Source: Burkholderiales bacterium PBB3
Lineage (GTDB): Bacteria > Pseudomonadota > Gammaproteobacteria > Burkholderiales > Burkholderiaceae_C
NCBI GenBank assembly: GCA_002256115.1
Contig: NKIK01000002.1
Coordinates: forward strand, 62,001 to 126,000
DNA: 64,000 nt
Direction: 5' to 3'
Below are positions 17,974-27,284 of this stretch, piece after piece; the first letter of the stretch is position 1, and each line of letters starts with the position of its first letter. Both the position numbers and the translations under genes were made by a program. Below the pieces are notes generated by a model that saw only the letters and a list, made by a program, of their open reading frames with translations, did not search any database and was not told the DNA's origin.

Positions 17974-18849
17974 ATGTTTGAACAACTAGGATTGATTGGA
18001 TGCGGCTTGATGGGAGGGTCGTTTGCATTGGCCCTCAAAAAAGCCGGTCTGGTCAAACGGGTCGTGGGCTACAGCAAATCCCCAAGCACCACCGAGCGCG
18101 CGCGCCTGATGGGCGTGATCGATATTGAGGCCCCCTCGGCCTTGTTAGCCGTGTCCGGTGCCGATATTGTGTTGATCGCCGTGCCCGTGGCCGCTACCGA
18201 GGCTACCTTCAAAGCCATCAAACACCTGGTCACACCCAATGTGCTGATCATGGACGTGGGCTCCACCAAGCGCGATGTGATTGACGCAGCGCGCCGCGCG
18301 CTGCGCGAGCATGTGGGCACCTTCGTGCCTGCCCACCCGATTGCCGGCAAAGAAGTGTCGGGCGTGGAGCATGCCGATGCCGAGTTGTATGTGGGCCGTC
18401 AGGTCATCTTGACGCCCATCGAGCGGACACAAACCGTGCAGTTGCAAAAGGCCGTGGACGTTTGGACCGCGCTGGGTTGCCGGGTGCTGAAAATGTCGCC
18501 CGAACAGCACGACGCGGCGTTTGCGGCCGTCAGTCATTTGCCGCACCTGATTGCATTTGCGTTGATGAACGGCATCTCCGGCCAGCCCCAGGGCAAGGAC
18601 TACCTGACTCTGGCAGGCCCGGGCTTTCGCGACTTCACCCGCATCGCTGCCAGCGACCCCAAGGTCTGGCGCGACATATTTGTCTCCAACCGCGAAGAGC
18701 TGCTGGAACAATCCAAAATCTTCCAGCGCAATCTGCAGGCGCTAGAACTCATCATCTCCAGTGGCAACACCGAGGCGCTGGAGGGCTTGCTGGAGCAAGC
18801 CAGCAATACCCGCGGCAACTGGAGCATGACCTCCAAGCTGAACCGATGA
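17974..18849 (+). CDS. tyrA: Prephenate dehydrogenase
   Basis: 291 residues. The Rossmann motif GLIGCGLMGGSFA is at the N-terminus, with VLIAVPVAAT, MDVGSTKRDV and HPIAGKEVSGVEHA following, all typical of the TyrA family that oxidatively decarboxylates prephenate to hydroxyphenylpyruvate in tyrosine synthesis. The start MFEQLGLIG at 17974 is chosen because AGGACACC precedes it and the dinucleotide fold starts at once; a frame from 17953 overlaps pheA. It lies between pheA and aroA/cmk. Confidence 0.95.
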   Translation: MFEQLGLIGCGLMGGSFALALKKAGLVKRVVGYSKSPSTTERARLMGVIDIEAPSALLAVSGADIVLIAVPVAATEATFKAIKHLVTPNVLIMDVGSTKRDVIDAARRALREHVGTFVPAHPIAGKEVSGVEHADAELYVGRQVILTPIERTQTVQLQKAVDVWTALGCRVLKMSPEQHDAAFAAVSHLPHLIAFALMNGISGQPQGKDYLTLAGPGFRDFTRIAASDPKVWRDIFVSNREELLEQSKIFQRNLQALELIISSGNTEALEGLLEQASNTRGNWSMTSKLNR

Positions 18850-18918
18850 ACTTGCGGGAAAGACCCAGTCACTTGCGCGAGGCGCAGGGGCTTGCTCTGT
18901 CCCCAACACTTTAGAACC

Positions 18919-20991
18919 ATGTTTTCTACGGCCTATCTAGATCTGCCCTGGCTCGAGAGCGCAAGCGGCACTGTCACCCTCCCCGGCTCCAAAAGTATTT
19001 CCAACCGCGTGCTGCTGCTGGCCGCAATGGCCCAAGGCAGCACCACCATCCACGACCTGCTGGACTCGGACGACACCCGCGTGATGCTGGTGGCGCTCCG
19101 CCAACTGGGTTGCGACGTGCAGGAGAACGGCAACACCGTGGTCATCCTGGGCGTTGGCGGCAAGCTGCAAGCACCACCGACCAAGCTCTTCATGGGCAAT
19201 GCCGGTACCGCGATGCGTCCCTTGACGGCCGCACTGGCCGTGCTGGGTGGCGACTTTGAACTCAGCGGCGTGCCCCGCATGCACGAGCGCCCGATTGGCG
19301 ACTTGGTGAATGCGCTGCGCCAGTTGGGCTGCACGATCGATTACCTGGGCAACCCGGGCTTTCCGCCACTGCGCATTGGCACGCCGTCGTTACAGCTGGA
19401 TGCGCCCATTCAGGTGCGCGGTGATGTGTCCAGCCAGTTTTTGACGGCGCTGCTGATGGCCCTACCGCTCGTGGCCCAGAAGGACATCGTCATTGAAGTC
19501 GTGGGCGAGCTGATTTCCCGGCCCTACATCGAAATCACGCTGAACCTACTGGCGCGTTTTGGCGTGCAAGTACAGCGTGACGGCTGGCAGCGCTTCACGA
19601 TTCCCGCCGGCTGCCAATTGCGCTCGCCAGGCGATATCCATGTCGAGGCCGACGCCTCCTCTGCTAGCTATTTCATAGCGCTCGGGGCAATCACTACCCG
19701 GGCCACAGACCTGAATGGCATAGAAATACGCGGAGTGGGTGCTGATTCGATCCAAGGGGACATCCGCTTCATGGAAGCCGCCCAAATGATGGGTGCCGCC
19801 ATCGAGAGCGGCCCCAACTGGCTCAAAGTCCGTCGCGGAACTTGGCCCCTGAAAGCCATAGACCTGGACTGCAACCACATCCCCGATGCCGCCATGACGC
19901 TGGCCGTGATGGCGCTGTACGCCAACGGCACCACCACGCTGCGCAATATCGCCAGCTGGCGCGTCAAAGAAACCGACCGCATTGCCGCCATGGCCACCGA
20001 ACTGCGCAAATTCGGCGCGACGGTTGTAGAGGGCGCGGATTTCATCAGCGTCACGCCACCCGGACAGACACCGAGCGACGCCGGGCCGCCCCAAGTCGCG
20101 AGCGCCCCCCCGGGGGGCAGCGAACCACACGCAGTGGGGAGCGTGGGGGCATGGCGTACCGGCAGCATCCACACCTACGACGACCACCGGGTCGCCATGT
20201 GTTTCTCCTTGGCGGCCTTCAACCCGGCCCAATTGCCCGTGCGCATTGAAGACCCCAAGTGCGTCGCCAAAACCTTCCCCGATTACTTCGAAGCCCTGTT
20301 TTCAGTCGCGCAAACGCCCACCGACAAGCTGCCCGTTGTTTGTGTGGATGGTCCGACCGCATCAGGAAAAGGCACGCTGGCTGTGGTGCTGGCGCAACGC
20401 TTGGGTTACCACTTTTTGGATTCTGGCTCGCTCTACCGCATCACTGCACTGGCGGCCTTGCAAGCTGGTTTAGGCCTGGACGCGGCCAGCGAAGCAGCCA
20501 TTGCCAAGCTGGTGCTCAGCTTGCGCATTGAATTCAAGGGCGGCCGGGTGCTGCTCAACGGTGTCGACGTGAGCGACACCATCCGCACCGAGGAAGCCGG
20601 CATGAACGCCTCCAAGGTCTCCGCCCTGCCCGCCGTGCGCTTGGCGCTGATCGACCTGCAACACAGCTTTCGCCAACTGCCCGGTCTGGTGGCCGACGGG
20701 CGCGATATGGGCACTGTGATATTTCCGGACGCTGCGCTCAAGGTTTTCCTGACGGCCAGCACCGAACAGCGCGCCCAGCGGCGCTATAAACAGTTGATTT
20801 CAAAGGGAATTTCGACTACACTCCCATCTCTTCGCTCTGACTTAGAAGCGCGCGATGCCCGGGACACGTCCCGTGCGGTTGCGCCCCTCAAGCCCGCGCA
20901 AGATGCTCAGCTTCTGGACAACTCGGATCTCACGGTTGAAGAATCGGTCGATCAGGTGTTGAACTGGTGGCAAAGCAAACAGCCTTTTTAA
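18919..20991 (+). CDS. aroA-cmk: Fused EPSP synthase and cytidylate kinase
   Basis: About 690 residues. The first 460 are EPSP synthase with [20 protein letters not shown] and [11 protein letters not shown]. From about residue 472 a cytidylate kinase follows, with P-loop [12 protein letters not shown] and [14 protein letters not shown]. The first half makes 5-enolpyruvylshikimate 3-phosphate; the second phosphorylates CMP. Such fusions are known in Burkholderiales. Residues about 388-411 ([17 protein letters not shown] and beyond) are encoded by a copy of dispersed repeat family 3, placed in a loop before the conserved DDHR segment. The start [11 protein letters not shown] at 18919 is preferred to 18892. 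S1 (rpsA) follows. Confidence 0.94.
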   Translation: MFSTAYLDLPWLESASGTVTLPGSKSISNRVLLLAAMAQGSTTIHDLLDSDDTRVMLVALRQLGCDVQENGNTVVILGVGGKLQAPPTKLFMGNAGTAMRPLTAALAVLGGDFELSGVPRMHERPIGDLVNALRQLGCTIDYLGNPGFPPLRIGTPSLQLDAPIQVRGDVSSQFLTALLMALPLVAQKDIVIEVVGELISRPYIEITLNLLARFGVQVQRDGWQRFTIPAGCQLRSPGDIHVEADASSASYFIALGAITTRATDLNGIEIRGVGADSIQGDIRFMEAAQMMGAAIESGPNWLKVRRGTWPLKAIDLDCNHIPDAAMTLAVMALYANGTTTLRNIASWRVKETDRIAAMATELRKFGATVVEGADFISVTPPGQTPSDAGPPQVASAPPGGSEPHAVGSVGAWRTGSIHTYDDHRVAMCFSLAAFNPAQLPVRIEDPKCVAKTFPDYFEALFSVAQTPTDKLPVVCVDGPTASGKGTLAVVLAQRLGYHFLDSGSLYRITALAALQAGLGLDAASEAAIAKLVLSLRIEFKGGRVLLNGVDVSDTIRTEEAGMNASKVSALPAVRLALIDLQHSFRQLPGLVADGRDMGTVIFPDAALKVFLTASTEQRAQRRYKQLISKGISTTLPSLRSDLEARDARDTSRAVAPLKPAQDAQLLDNSDLTVEESVDQVLNWWQSKQPF
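20080..20150 (+). repeat. Dispersed repeat family 3, copy A (inside aroA)
   Basis: GCCGGGCCGCCCCAAG, a GC-rich hairpin (GCGCCCCCCCGGGGGGC) and GGGAGCGTGGGGGC align with the copy at 23200-23268. It is read in frame as an extra loop of EPSP synthase. Confidence 0.8.
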
Positions 20992-21003
20992 CCTTCGGTT
21001 AAA
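20987..21003 (+). other. Hairpin overlapping the aroA-cmk stop codon
   Basis: TTTAACC and GGTTAAA form a perfect 7-bp stem with a TTC loop; the stop codon TAA lies in the first arm. No T-run follows, so it may be an attenuator or processing site between aroA-cmk and rpsA rather than a terminator. Confidence 0.45.
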
Positions 21004-21074
21004 GAAGCACACTGGTCCCCGAAGCTCTTCTCGCGCGTCTGCGCATCTGCTTTGGGGTTCAATAACTTAACCCC

Positions 21075-21091
21075 GTGGAATTTCATTCCAC
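21075..21091 (+). promoter_or_regulatory. Hairpin at the rpsA translation start
   Basis: GTGGAAT, TTC and ATTCCAC form a perfect stem-loop that ends 7 bases before the rpsA ATG and occupies the place where a Shine-Dalgarno would be; none is visible. E. coli rpsA is likewise translated without a strong site and is repressed by its own product, so an autoregulatory structure is plausible. Confidence 0.55.
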
Positions 21092-21098
21092 ACGAAAA

Positions 21099-22781
21099 AT
21101 GTCCGAATCTTTCGCAGCCCTATTTGAAGAATCACAAGCTCGCTCTGAAACCCGTATTGGCGAAGTCGTCACTGCGGAAGTCGTGCGCATTGAGCACAAC
21201 TTCGTAGTCGTTAACGCCGGCCTCAAGTCCGAGGCTTATGTTCCGTTGTCAGAATTCAAGAGCGACAAGGGCGACCTCGAAGTTCAAGTTGGCGAGTTCG
21301 TATCCGTGGCCATCGTGGCGATGGAAAACGGCTACGGCGACACCATCGTTAGCCGCGACACCGCCAAGCGTCTGGCTTCCTGGATGTCCCTGGAGAAATC
21401 CCTGGAATCCGGCGAGTTCGTTACCGGCACCACTTCCGGCAAGGTCAAGGGCGGCCTGACCGTTCTGGTCAATGGCATCCGTGCCTTCCTGCCTGGTTCG
21501 TTAGTCGACACACGTCCTACCAAGGATTTGTCTCCGTACGAAAACAAGACCATGGAATTCAAGGTCATCAAGCTCGATCGCAAGCGCAACAACGTCGTGT
21601 TGTCTCGCCGTGCCGTGGTGGAAGCCTCCATGGGCGAAGAGCGCGCCAAGCTGATGCAAAACCTGAAAGAAGGTTCTGTGGTTCAGGGCGTGGTCAAGAA
21701 CATCACCGAATACGGTGCGTTCGTTGATCTGGGCGGTATCGACGGCCTGTTGCACATCACTGACATGGCATGGCGCCGCGTCCGTCACCCATCTGAAGTG
21801 GTGACAGCCGGTCAAGAAATCACTGCCAAGATTCTGAAGTTCGACACCGAAAAGAACCGCGTGTCTCTGGGTCTGAAGCAAATGGGTGACGATCCATGGA
21901 TGGGCGTGAACCGCCGCTACCCACAATCGACCCGCATGTTCGGCAAGATCACCAACATCGCTGACTACGGCGCGTTTGTGGAACTGGAACCCGGAATCGA
22001 AGGTTTGGTGCACGTGTCCGAAATGGACTGGACCAACAAGAACGTTGCGCCTTCGAAGATCGTTGCCCTGGGCGACGAAGTCGAAGTCATGGTTCTGGAA
22101 ATCGACGAAGACAAGCGTCGTATCTCCCTGGGCATGAAGCAGTGCAAGGCCAACCCATGGCAAGAGTTCGCTCAGAACACCAAGCGCGGCGACCGCGTGA
22201 AGGGCCCGATCAAGTCCATCACCGACTTCGGCGTGTTCGTCGGTCTGGCTGCTGGCATTGACGGTCTGGTGCACCTGTCTGACCTGTCTTGGAACGAAGC
22301 CGGCGAAACCGCTGTGCGTGAGTACAAGAAGGGTCAAGAAGTCGAGGCTTTGGTCTTGGCTGTGGACGTGGACCGCGAACGCATCTCCCTGGGTATCAAG
22401 CAGTTGGATTCCGATCCATTCACCACCTTCGTGTCGATCAACGACAAGGGCCAAGTGGTGACCGGTAAGGTCAAGACTGTGGATGCCAAGGGCGCTGAGA
22501 TTGACCTGGGTGAAGACATCATCGGTTACCTGCGTGCTTCCGAAATCAGCCGTGACCGCGTGGAAGACGCGCGTAACGTGTTGAAAGAAGGCGACGAAGT
22601 GACTGCTGTGGTCGTGAACGTGGATCGCAAGACCCGCAACATCCAGTTGTCCATCAAGGCCAAGGACGCTGCTGACCAGGGTGAAGCCATGGCTGCTCTG
22701 AGCCAACAGTCTTCCCGCGAAAACGCTGGCACCACCAGCCTGGGCGCATTGCTGCGCGCTAAATTGGACAACAACAGCTAA
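21099..22781 (+). CDS. rpsA: 30S ribosomal protein S1
   Basis: 560 residues starting [13 protein letters not shown]. Six S1 OB-fold repeats can be followed (for example [68 protein letters not shown]), with the linker phrases RRISLGMKQ and RISLGIKQ. S1 binds mRNA and unwinds leaders on the ribosome. Codon use differs from the neighbours in the strongly biased manner of ribosomal genes. The start at 21099 matches the family N-terminus; an in-frame GTG at 21075 falls inside a hairpin. ihfB follows, as in most proteobacteria. Confidence 0.97.
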   Translation: MSESFAALFEESQARSETRIGEVVTAEVVRIEHNFVVVNAGLKSEAYVPLSEFKSDKGDLEVQVGEFVSVAIVAMENGYGDTIVSRDTAKRLASWMSLEKSLESGEFVTGTTSGKVKGGLTVLVNGIRAFLPGSLVDTRPTKDLSPYENKTMEFKVIKLDRKRNNVVLSRRAVVEASMGEERAKLMQNLKEGSVVQGVVKNITEYGAFVDLGGIDGLLHITDMAWRRVRHPSEVVTAGQEITAKILKFDTEKNRVSLGLKQMGDDPWMGVNRRYPQSTRMFGKITNIADYGAFVELEPGIEGLVHVSEMDWTNKNVAPSKIVALGDEVEVMVLEIDEDKRRISLGMKQCKANPWQEFAQNTKRGDRVKGPIKSITDFGVFVGLAAGIDGLVHLSDLSWNEAGETAVREYKKGQEVEALVLAVDVDRERISLGIKQLDSDPFTTFVSINDKGQVVTGKVKTVDAKGAEIDLGEDIIGYLRASEISRDRVEDARNVLKEGDEVTAVVVNVDRKTRNIQLSIKAKDAADQGEAMAALSQQSSRENAGTTSLGALLRAKLDNNS

Positions 22782-22803
22782 ACACTGACGTTGATCTAAA
22801 CCG

Positions 22804-22845
22804 ACGACCGTGCCCCCAGTAATCTATTGGGTGCCGGTCGTTTTT
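22804..22845 (+). terminator. Terminator after rpsA
   Basis: ACGACC and GGTCGT frame a GC-rich imperfect hairpin followed by TTTTT, 22 bases after the rpsA stop. ihfB starts shortly beyond, so some read-through is likely. Confidence 0.75.
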
Positions 22846-22867
22846 CATTCTTACCTCACTGCATCCC

Positions 22868-23179
22868 ATGACCCGATCTGATCTCGTGGAAGAACTGGCT
22901 AACCGGTTCGCGCAACTGACCCACCGTGACGCCGAATTCGCTGTCAAAGCGATTCTGGACGCGATGAACGATGCCCTGGTCCGTGGTCACCGCATTGAGA
23001 TCCGTGGTTTTGGAAGCTTCTCGATCAACCGCCGCCCGCCCCGCATGGGCCGCAATCCGCGCAGCGGCGAAAGTGTTGCTATCCCCGAAAAACGGGTGCC
23101 CCATTTCAAACCCGGCAAAGCCCTGCGCGAAGCCGTAGACCAGCGCACCGCTGAGCTCGAATCCCAGCCTAAGCCCTGA
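22868..23179 (+). CDS. ihfB: Integration host factor subunit beta
   Basis: 103 residues of the HU/IHF family: [31 protein letters not shown]-type helices, then the [22 protein letters not shown] arm with the DNA-intercalating proline region, and [12 protein letters not shown] bends DNA at defined sites and supports recombination, replication and transcription. The position after rpsA and the family-specific arm identify the beta subunit rather than HU. Confidence 0.95.
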   Translation: MTRSDLVEELANRFAQLTHRDAEFAVKAILDAMNDALVRGHRIEIRGFGSFSINRRPPRMGRNPRSGESVAIPEKRVPHFKPGKALREAVDQRTAELESQPKP

Positions 23180-23199
23180 GTGGCAAGGCTTGAGCGCCG

Positions 23200-23268
23200 C
23201 TGGGCCGCCCCAAGGTGCGAAGCCCCCTCGGGAGGCAGCGACCCGTGCAACGGCGGAGCGTGGGGGTC
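23200..23268 (+). repeat. Dispersed repeat family 3, copy B
   Basis: GCTGGGCCGCCCCAAGGTGC, a hairpin (GCCCCCTCGGGAGGC) and GGAGCGTGGGGGTC match the copy inside aroA. Here it fills the gap between ihfB and lapA. Confidence 0.8.
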
Positions 23269-23298
23269 TATTAGAATTCCTCTAAAACGAGGAGACCG

Positions 23299-23598
23299 AT
23301 GAAACAAATCGCATGGTTCTTGAAGTGGCTGCTGAAAGCGGCCATTTTCTTCACCCTGTTTGCGTTTGCCCTGAATAACCAGCACGACGCGACCGTCTAC
23401 TTTTTCTTCGGTACGCGCTGGACTGCCCCCATGGTGATTGTTGTGCTGACGGCCTTTGCCGCTGGCCTGGTGATTGGCGTGTTGGGTATGGTGCCACGCT
23501 GGTGGCGCCACCGCCGCGCGGCCGCCCTGGCCCACAAGAGCCTGTTCGATACCAAACCCCTAGAGAAAGCGCTACAGCCGCCTGCCCATGGACTTTGA
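23299..23598 (+). CDS. lapA: LapA-domain membrane protein
   Basis: 99 residues with two transmembrane segments (about residues 10-27 and 42-64) separated by NNQHDATVYFFFG, the arrangement of lipopolysaccharide assembly protein A (DUF1049). It acts with LapB in controlling LpxC turnover and LPS supply at the inner membrane. A clear ACGAGGAG ribosome site precedes the ATG by six bases. It overlaps lapB by 11 bases. Confidence 0.88.
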   Translation: MKQIAWFLKWLLKAAIFFTLFAFALNNQHDATVYFFFGTRWTAPMVIVVLTAFAAGLVIGVLGMVPRWWRHRRAAALAHKSLFDTKPLEKALQPPAHGL

Positions 23599-24739
23599 TC
23601 TGACCTGGATATTGCTGGGGTTTCCAGTCGCCTTTGCTTTAGGTTGGCTGGCCTCCCGCCTAGATGTACGCCAACTCCGCATTGAAAACCGCCAAGCCCC
23701 CAAGGCCTACTTCAAAGGCCTGAACTTCTTGCTCAATGAGCAACAGGATCAGGCGATTGACGCCTTCATAGAAGCCGTTCAAAACGACCCCGATACCTCG
23801 GAGCTGCACTTTGCCTTGGGCAATCTGTTTCGCCGCCGTGGCGAATACGAACGCGCGGTACGCGTGCACCAGCATTTGCTATCGCGCGGCGATTTGAGCG
23901 CGGACGACGGCCACCGCGCACAACACGCCCTGGCCCTGGATTACCTGAAGGCCGGATTACTAGACCGAGCCGAGGAAGCATTGTTGAAACTGGAAGGCAC
24001 CCGCTTTGAGGCGCAGGCTCGCCTGGCACTGCTAGCCAACTACGAACGCTCACGCGATTGGGAACCCGCCGCCCTGGTGGCGCAGAAGCTGGAAAACGCC
24101 GGGCAAGGCAGCTTCAAGGGTCGATTGGCCCACTATCTGTGCGAGCAGGCCAATGCCTTGACGCTGGCGCCTGACCGTGCACAAGCGCTGCTCAAACAAG
24201 CCATTGCCACCGCACCCGAAGCCGCTCGCCCCCGCATCGAACTGGCAGCGCTGCAACACCAACAAGGCAACACTGTCCTAGCGATTGCCACCTTGAAGGA
24301 AGCCGTGGATGCTGCGCCCGCCGCCGTGGCACTGATCGCGCCGCGCTTAGCGGCATTTGCGATGGTGGGCAAGCCCGATCCCAGCGTCTTGGAGCTGCTG
24401 CAATCCGTGTACAAGCAGACGCCTTCACTCGATGTGCTGGATGCCATCGTGGCCCTGGAAGCTTCCAGCGGCGACACCACTACCAGCGCGCGCGACTGGT
24501 ATGCACGCCATCTAGCCGAAGAGCCATCCTTGGTAGCTGCTGCCAAATGGATCGCCGGTGAAAAGTTGGAGCACGAACAGTTTCATCCCCAAGTGCAACG
24601 CGCACTGGACCATGCCGTGAAGCCCCTGACCCGCTACCGCTGTGCCGCCTGCGGCTTTGAAGCCAAACAGCACTTCTGGCAGTGCCCCGGCTGCCAAGCC
24701 TGGGACAGCTACCCCGCACGCAGAGTTGAAGAACTATGA
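23588..24739 (+). CDS. lapB: Lipopolysaccharide assembly protein LapB
   Basis: 383 residues. An N-terminal membrane anchor (LTWILLGFPVAFALGWLAS) is followed by TPR repeats (for example YFKGLNFLLNEQQDQAIDAF, LHFALGNLFRRRGEYERAV) and a C-terminal rubredoxin-like zinc ribbon, YRCAACGFEAKQHFWQCPGC. LapB is an essential inner-membrane adaptor for FtsH-dependent degradation of LpxC. All four cysteines of the ribbon are present. Translation is coupled with lapA upstream and with rfaE1 downstream by a 4-base overlap. Confidence 0.93.
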   Translation: MDFDLTWILLGFPVAFALGWLASRLDVRQLRIENRQAPKAYFKGLNFLLNEQQDQAIDAFIEAVQNDPDTSELHFALGNLFRRRGEYERAVRVHQHLLSRGDLSADDGHRAQHALALDYLKAGLLDRAEEALLKLEGTRFEAQARLALLANYERSRDWEPAALVAQKLENAGQGSFKGRLAHYLCEQANALTLAPDRAQALLKQAIATAPEAARPRIELAALQHQQGNTVLAIATLKEAVDAAPAAVALIAPRLAAFAMVGKPDPSVLELLQSVYKQTPSLDVLDAIVALEASSGDTTTSARDWYARHLAEEPSLVAAAKWIAGEKLEHEQFHPQVQRALDHAVKPLTRYRCAACGFEAKQHFWQCPGCQAWDSYPARRVEEL

Positions 24740-25671
24740 CAATGACTATTTCAAAAGAACAATTCGCCCAAGCCCGCGTATTGGTCGTGGGCGATGTGAT
24801 GCTAGACCGCTACTGGTATGGCGCGGTGGACCGCATTTCCCCTGAAGCGCCCGTACCTGTTGTTCGCGTTTCGCGTGAAGAAGAGCGTTGCGGTGGTGCG
24901 GCCAACGTGGCCTTTAACGCGGCCACTCTGGGGGCGCAAGCCTCACTGCTTACGGTGGTGGGGGACGATGAAGCCAGTCACAAGCTCGAAGCGCTGATGG
25001 CCAAGACCGGCATTAGCACCCATTTTGGCCGCGACACTGATCTCAAGACCACAGTCAAGCTGCGTGTGATTGGTCGCCAGCAACAGCTGATCCGCCTGGA
25101 TTTTGAAAACACCCCCAACCACGAAATTCTGGCAGGCCAAACCGCCATATTTGAAAGTTTGCTGCCACTGCACGGCGCTATTTTGTTTTCCGATTACGGC
25201 AAGGGCGGCCTAGCACACGTCAGCGACATGATTGCCAAAGCCCGCGCTGCGGGCAAGCCGATCCTGATTGACCCCAAGGGCAGCGACTACTCCCGCTACC
25301 AGAATGCCACCATCATCACGCCTAACCGCGCCGAGTTGCAGCAAGTGGTGGGCAGCTGGAATAGCGAAGCCGAGCTGCGCACCAAGGTGCAAAGTTTGCG
25401 CACGCAGTTGCAACTAGATGCTGTGCTACTGACCCGCAGTGAAGAAGGCATGACCCTGTTCGATGCCGATGGGGAACTGACGGTCAGCGCCCAGGCGCGT
25501 GAAGTGTTTGATGTAACCGGCGCTGGCGACACGGTGATTGCCACGATGGCTGCGCTGGTAGCTGCAGGCTTGAGTCTGCGCGACGCGCTGCCCCATGCCA
25601 ACCGCGCGGGTGGCATTGTGGTGGGTAAATTTGGTACGGCCACTGTGTCGTTTGAGGAGCTGTTCGCATGA
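24736..25671 (+). CDS. rfaE1: D-glycero-beta-D-manno-heptose-7-phosphate kinase
   Basis: 311 residues of the PfkB/ribokinase family: [32 protein letters not shown], and the anion-hole motif [11 protein letters not shown] with its catalytic aspartate near residue 262. It phosphorylates heptose 7-phosphate at C1 for LPS core synthesis. The cytidylyl/adenylyltransferase half present in enterobacterial HldE is absent, so this is the stand-alone kinase; the partner rfaE2 is not in the window. Its stop overlaps the hldD start. Confidence 0.93.
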   Translation: MTMTISKEQFAQARVLVVGDVMLDRYWYGAVDRISPEAPVPVVRVSREEERCGGAANVAFNAATLGAQASLLTVVGDDEASHKLEALMAKTGISTHFGRDTDLKTTVKLRVIGRQQQLIRLDFENTPNHEILAGQTAIFESLLPLHGAILFSDYGKGGLAHVSDMIAKARAAGKPILIDPKGSDYSRYQNATIITPNRAELQQVVGSWNSEAELRTKVQSLRTQLQLDAVLLTRSEEGMTLFDADGELTVSAQAREVFDVTGAGDTVIATMAALVAAGLSLRDALPHANRAGGIVVGKFGTATVSFEELFA

Positions 25672-26687
25672 CCCGAGTCGTTGTCACCGGTGCCGCTGGT
25701 TTTATCGGCAGCAACATCATCAAGGGGCTCAACGCCCGCGGCATCACCGACGTGATCGCGGTGGATGACCTGAAGCAAGGCGACAAATTCCTCAATTTGT
25801 CCAAAGTGCAAATTGCGGACTACGTGGACGCCGATACCTTCTACGACGAGTTCGCCACAGGCCATTACGGCCAGGTAGAAGCCGTGTTCCATGAGGGCGC
25901 TTGCAGCGACACCATGGAGATGGATGGCAAGTACATGATGGCCAACAATTACACCTTGTCCTGCCAGCTGTTTCAGGCCTGCCAGAAGCGCGGTGCGCGC
26001 CTGTTGTACGCATCTTCGGCCGCTACCTATGGCGGCTCCGACACCTTCCGCGAAGACCCTGCCTTTGAGGCACCTCTCAATGTCTACGGCTATTCCAAGC
26101 TGCTGTTTGACCAGCGCATGCGCCGCGATTGTGGTGAGAACTTTCACCGCACCAAGGCGGGAAAAACCCACCAGGTCGTGGGTTTCCGTTATTTCAATGT
26201 GTATGGCCCCCACGAGCAACACAAGGGCCGCATGGCCAGCGTTGCCTACCACCAGTACCACCAGTTTTTAAAAGAAGGCAAGGTCAAACTCTTTGGCGAA
26301 TACGGTGGCTACGCACCCGGTGCGCAAATGCGCGACTTTGTATTCATTGACGATGTCGTGGCCGTGAATCTGTGGTTCTTCGACCACCCTGCGCAGTCCG
26401 GCATTTTCAATCTGGGTTCGGGCCATGCCCAGCCCTTCAACGATGTGGCCAGCTCGGTTGTGAACACCATGCGCGCGCTGCGCGGTGAGGCGGCACTGGA
26501 CCTGCCCGCTATCGCGGCACAGGGCTTGGTGGAGTACATCCCCTTCCCCGATGCGCTACGTGGCAAGTACCAGTGCTACACCCAGGCCGACCTGAGCGCC
26601 CTGCGCGCCACGGGTTGTGACCACACGTTTGCCAATGTGCAAACTGGCGTAGCGCAGTATGTGAAGTGGCTGGCCCAGCAGGCTTGA
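25668..26687 (+). CDS. hldD: ADP-glyceromanno-heptose 6-epimerase
   Basis: 339 residues of the extended short-chain dehydrogenase family. The NADP-binding motif [12 protein letters not shown] is at the N-terminus, YASSAATYG lies near residue 115, and the Tyr-x-x-x-Lys pair is in YGYSKLLFD. HldD converts ADP-D-glycero- to ADP-L-glycero-D-manno-heptose, the last step before transfer to lipid A-Kdo. The ATG overlaps the rfaE1 stop by four bases, so the two heptose genes form one unit with lapAB. Confidence 0.95.
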   Translation: MTRVVVTGAAGFIGSNIIKGLNARGITDVIAVDDLKQGDKFLNLSKVQIADYVDADTFYDEFATGHYGQVEAVFHEGACSDTMEMDGKYMMANNYTLSCQLFQACQKRGARLLYASSAATYGGSDTFREDPAFEAPLNVYGYSKLLFDQRMRRDCGENFHRTKAGKTHQVVGFRYFNVYGPHEQHKGRMASVAYHQYHQFLKEGKVKLFGEYGGYAPGAQMRDFVFIDDVVAVNLWFFDHPAQSGIFNLGSGHAQPFNDVASSVVNTMRALRGEAALDLPAIAAQGLVEYIPFPDALRGKYQCYTQADLSALRATGCDHTFANVQTGVAQYVKWLAQQA

Positions 26688-26708
26688 ACCTTTGACCAAT
26701 TGAACGCC

Positions 26709-27089
26709 ATGCTGCCTGTCTTTGCCATCTGCCTCGGTGCCAGTGTGGGCGCCCTGGCGCGCTGGGGCTTGGGTTTGTGGCTCAGCCCCGGCGGCCTGAT
26801 CCCTTGGGGCACACTGGCGGCCAATCTGGTGGGCGGCTACTTGATCGGTATCGCAGTCGCAGTGTTCCAGTCCATGCCGCAACTTGACCCCGTGTGGCGG
26901 CTCGCACTCGTCACCGGCTTCCTCGGTGGGCTTACCACCTTCTCCAGTTTCAGCGCTGAGGTAGTCAGCCTGATGATGCAACAACGCTATTGGCTATCAC
27001 TGGGTGTGGCCGCCGTCCATGTGACGGGCTCGCTGTTGCTCACGGCAGCTGGCATCTGGAGCGCGCAGCAGTTTCTGGTCGGGCATTGA
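26709..27089 (+). CDS. crcB: Fluoride ion channel CrcB/FluC
   Basis: 126 residues with four transmembrane helices. The family motifs GASVGALARW, WGTLAANLVGGYLIG and GFLGGLTTFSSFSAE are all present, including the phenylalanine box. FluC dimers export fluoride. It follows hldD by about 20 bases and shows no fluoride riboswitch of its own. The ATG at 26709 is preferred over a TTG at 26700. Confidence 0.93.
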   Translation: MLPVFAICLGASVGALARWGLGLWLSPGGLIPWGTLAANLVGGYLIGIAVAVFQSMPQLDPVWRLALVTGFLGGLTTFSSFSAEVVSLMMQQRYWLSLGVAAVHVTGSLLLTAAGIWSAQQFLVGH

Positions 27090-27101
27090 CACGCCAGGAG
27101 A

Positions 27102-27182
27102 CTGGGTAGGCAAGCGTTTTGCGTAGGTAAAAGGAGGAGCCCGCAGGGCGGGGGACACGAAGCAAAACGCTTGGCTGCCCAG
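27102..27182 (-). repeat. Palindrome-ended dispersed repeat family 2, copy A
   Basis: The 21-bp end CTGGGTAGGCAAGCGTTTTG-C at 27102 is the near-perfect complement of the end at 27162-27182, with two mismatches. The centre has a second hairpin (AGCCCGC/GCGGG). It fills the gap between crcB and the S9 peptidase gene. Confidence 0.8.
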
Positions 27183-27284
27183 TGTCCGTACGCACTGAGC
27201 CTAGTGCGACTCCAACTACCTTGACCACGGTGATAGTGACCTGAATAATGCGCGGTTAACGATCATTTTTCAGTGGAGTCAAGC

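Noticed and set aside
21501-22706. 401-residue minus-strand frame opposite rpsA
   Set aside because: Histidine- and valine-rich antisense shadow produced by the biased codons of rpsA.
26688-26708. Fluoride riboswitch before crcB
   Set aside because: Only about 20 bases separate hldD from crcB, too short for the riboswitch, and none of its conserved elements is seen.
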